Shown here: positions 30,118 to 30,447 of the stretch, one piece after another
Layout of the letters: the number at the start of each line of letters is the position of its first letter
How positions within the stretch are numbered: position 1 is the first letter of the stretch
Assembly (NCBI GenBank): GCA_045542375.1
Contig: JAZQKW010000059.1
Span: forward strand, 1 to 30,447
Direction: 5' to 3'
Length of the DNA stretch: 30,447 nucleotides
Source: Eshraghiella sp045542375
Lineage (GTDB): Bacteria; Bacillota; Clostridia; Lachnospirales; Lachnospiraceae
The notes under the pieces: generated by a model
The model's database searches: none
Seen by the model: only the letters and a program-made list of their open reading frames with translations
Told to the model about the DNA's origin: nothing
Position numbers and translations under genes: made by a program

Positions 30118-30447
30118 CTACTCTTCTCCCTTATCCTCATCTGCTTCCGAATCCTCAAAAACATCTTCCTCTTCAGCAGAAGCCTCAGCAGCATCCTCTT
30201 CAACTTCCTCAGAAACTTCTGTAGAATCTTCTGAAGCTTCTGAAGCCTCTACTGCTTCATCCACCTTCCCCTTCACAGGAATCGGGTCAAGAATACTTTC
30301 CTTTCCACGAAGTCTGATGTGCATATAGATTGTAACACCAAGACCTATAACAACAAGTACGATTGAAAGAATCTGAGATACTGCAAGACCATTACCAAAC
30401 TGTAACTGGTCCGTTCTAAGACCTTCAACAAAGAATCTTACAATTCC
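30118..30447 (-). CDS. lgt: Prolipoprotein diacylglyceryl transferase, C-terminal end (cut by window edge)
   Basis: The last 109 residues are present. They begin GIVRFFVEGLRTDQLQFGNGLAVSQILS, the Lgt C-terminal signature (R-F-x-E-G-L-R-T-D), then a final membrane segment (about IVLVVIGLGVTIYMHI). After that comes an extra tail of about 50 residues made almost only of Glu, Asp, Ala, Ser and Val, ending EADEDKGEE; normal Lgt proteins stop soon after the last helix. Lgt moves diacylglycerol from phosphatidylglycerol to the lipobox Cys of prelipoproteins, such as the one encoded at 11171-11797. Confidence 0.92.
   Translation of the reverse strand, partial: GIVRFFVEGLRTDQLQFGNGLAVSQILSIVLVVIGLGVTIYMHIRLRGKESILDPIPVKGKVDEAVEASEASEDSTEVSEEVEEDAAEASAEEEDVFEDSEADEDKGEE

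Noticed and set aside
1..30447. Horizontally acquired element
   Set aside because: I see no integrase, transposase, attachment repeats, tRNA boundary or abrupt change in base composition across the window.

Overview
The window looks like chromosomal DNA of a low-GC, fermentative, anaerobic Firmicute, most likely a Clostridia member of the Lachnospiraceae type. Reasons: an hrcA-grpE-dnaK-dnaJ operon under a perfect CIRCE operator, a short Gram-positive-type DnaK (620 aa), pyruvate formate-lyase with its activase, a single-chain PurL of about 1250 aa, an infC-rpmI-rplT operon whose infC begins with AUU, and a spore photoproduct lyase family gene. Species assignment is not possible from this alone. 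I see no tRNA, rRNA, CRISPR array, insertion sequence or prophage, and no gene-free stretch longer than 300 bases. 

Layout, left to right; most genes are on the minus strand, so transcription runs from high to low coordinates. (1) 1-5502: heat-shock operon hrcA-grpE-dnaK-dnaJ plus a UvrD-type helicase that overlaps the dnaJ stop and leaves the window at the left edge. (2) 5506-8827: pflB and pflA with their promoter, an internal hairpin terminator and an end terminator; an unusual interrupted inverted repeat lies just upstream of the pflB promoter. (3) 8836-10187: infC-rpmI-rplT with promoter, a leader that can fold as terminator or antiterminator, and a GNRA-type terminator. (4) 10225-11158: a lone plus-strand DegV-family gene and a terminator usable from both sides. 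(5) 11171-21896: a seven-gene minus-strand run: TPR/DUF6273 membrane protein, nuclease-helicase fusion, two paralogous AstE/AspA-like deacylases (one apparently catalytically dead), purL, lepB and a small lipoprotein. (6) 21887-24102: a divergent plus-strand operon: short-chain dehydrogenase, unknown 164-aa protein and SplB-like radical SAM protein. (7) 24099-29446: minus strand, AGCS-family amino-acid symporter, then GreA, a B12-fold radical SAM protein, a 138-aa SecB-like(?) protein and a Mn-type CDF exporter, tightly packed. (8) 29456-30447: a lone plus-strand type IV pilin-like gene and the C-terminal end of lgt with an acidic tail. 

Themes: protein folding (HrcA regulon), mixed-acid fermentation (PFL), translation initiation and ribosome assembly (IF3/L35/L20) and protein export (LepB, Lgt) are housekeeping. 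The parts most worth a second look are the active/inactive deacylase pair, the Cas4-like nuclease fused to an XPD-like helicase and apparently translated only by coupling, the infC leader switch, the inverted repeat at pflB, and the SDR-unknown-SplB operon. I did not find a convincing wholly new system such as a new defence island; the candidates above are inferences from residues and gene order.
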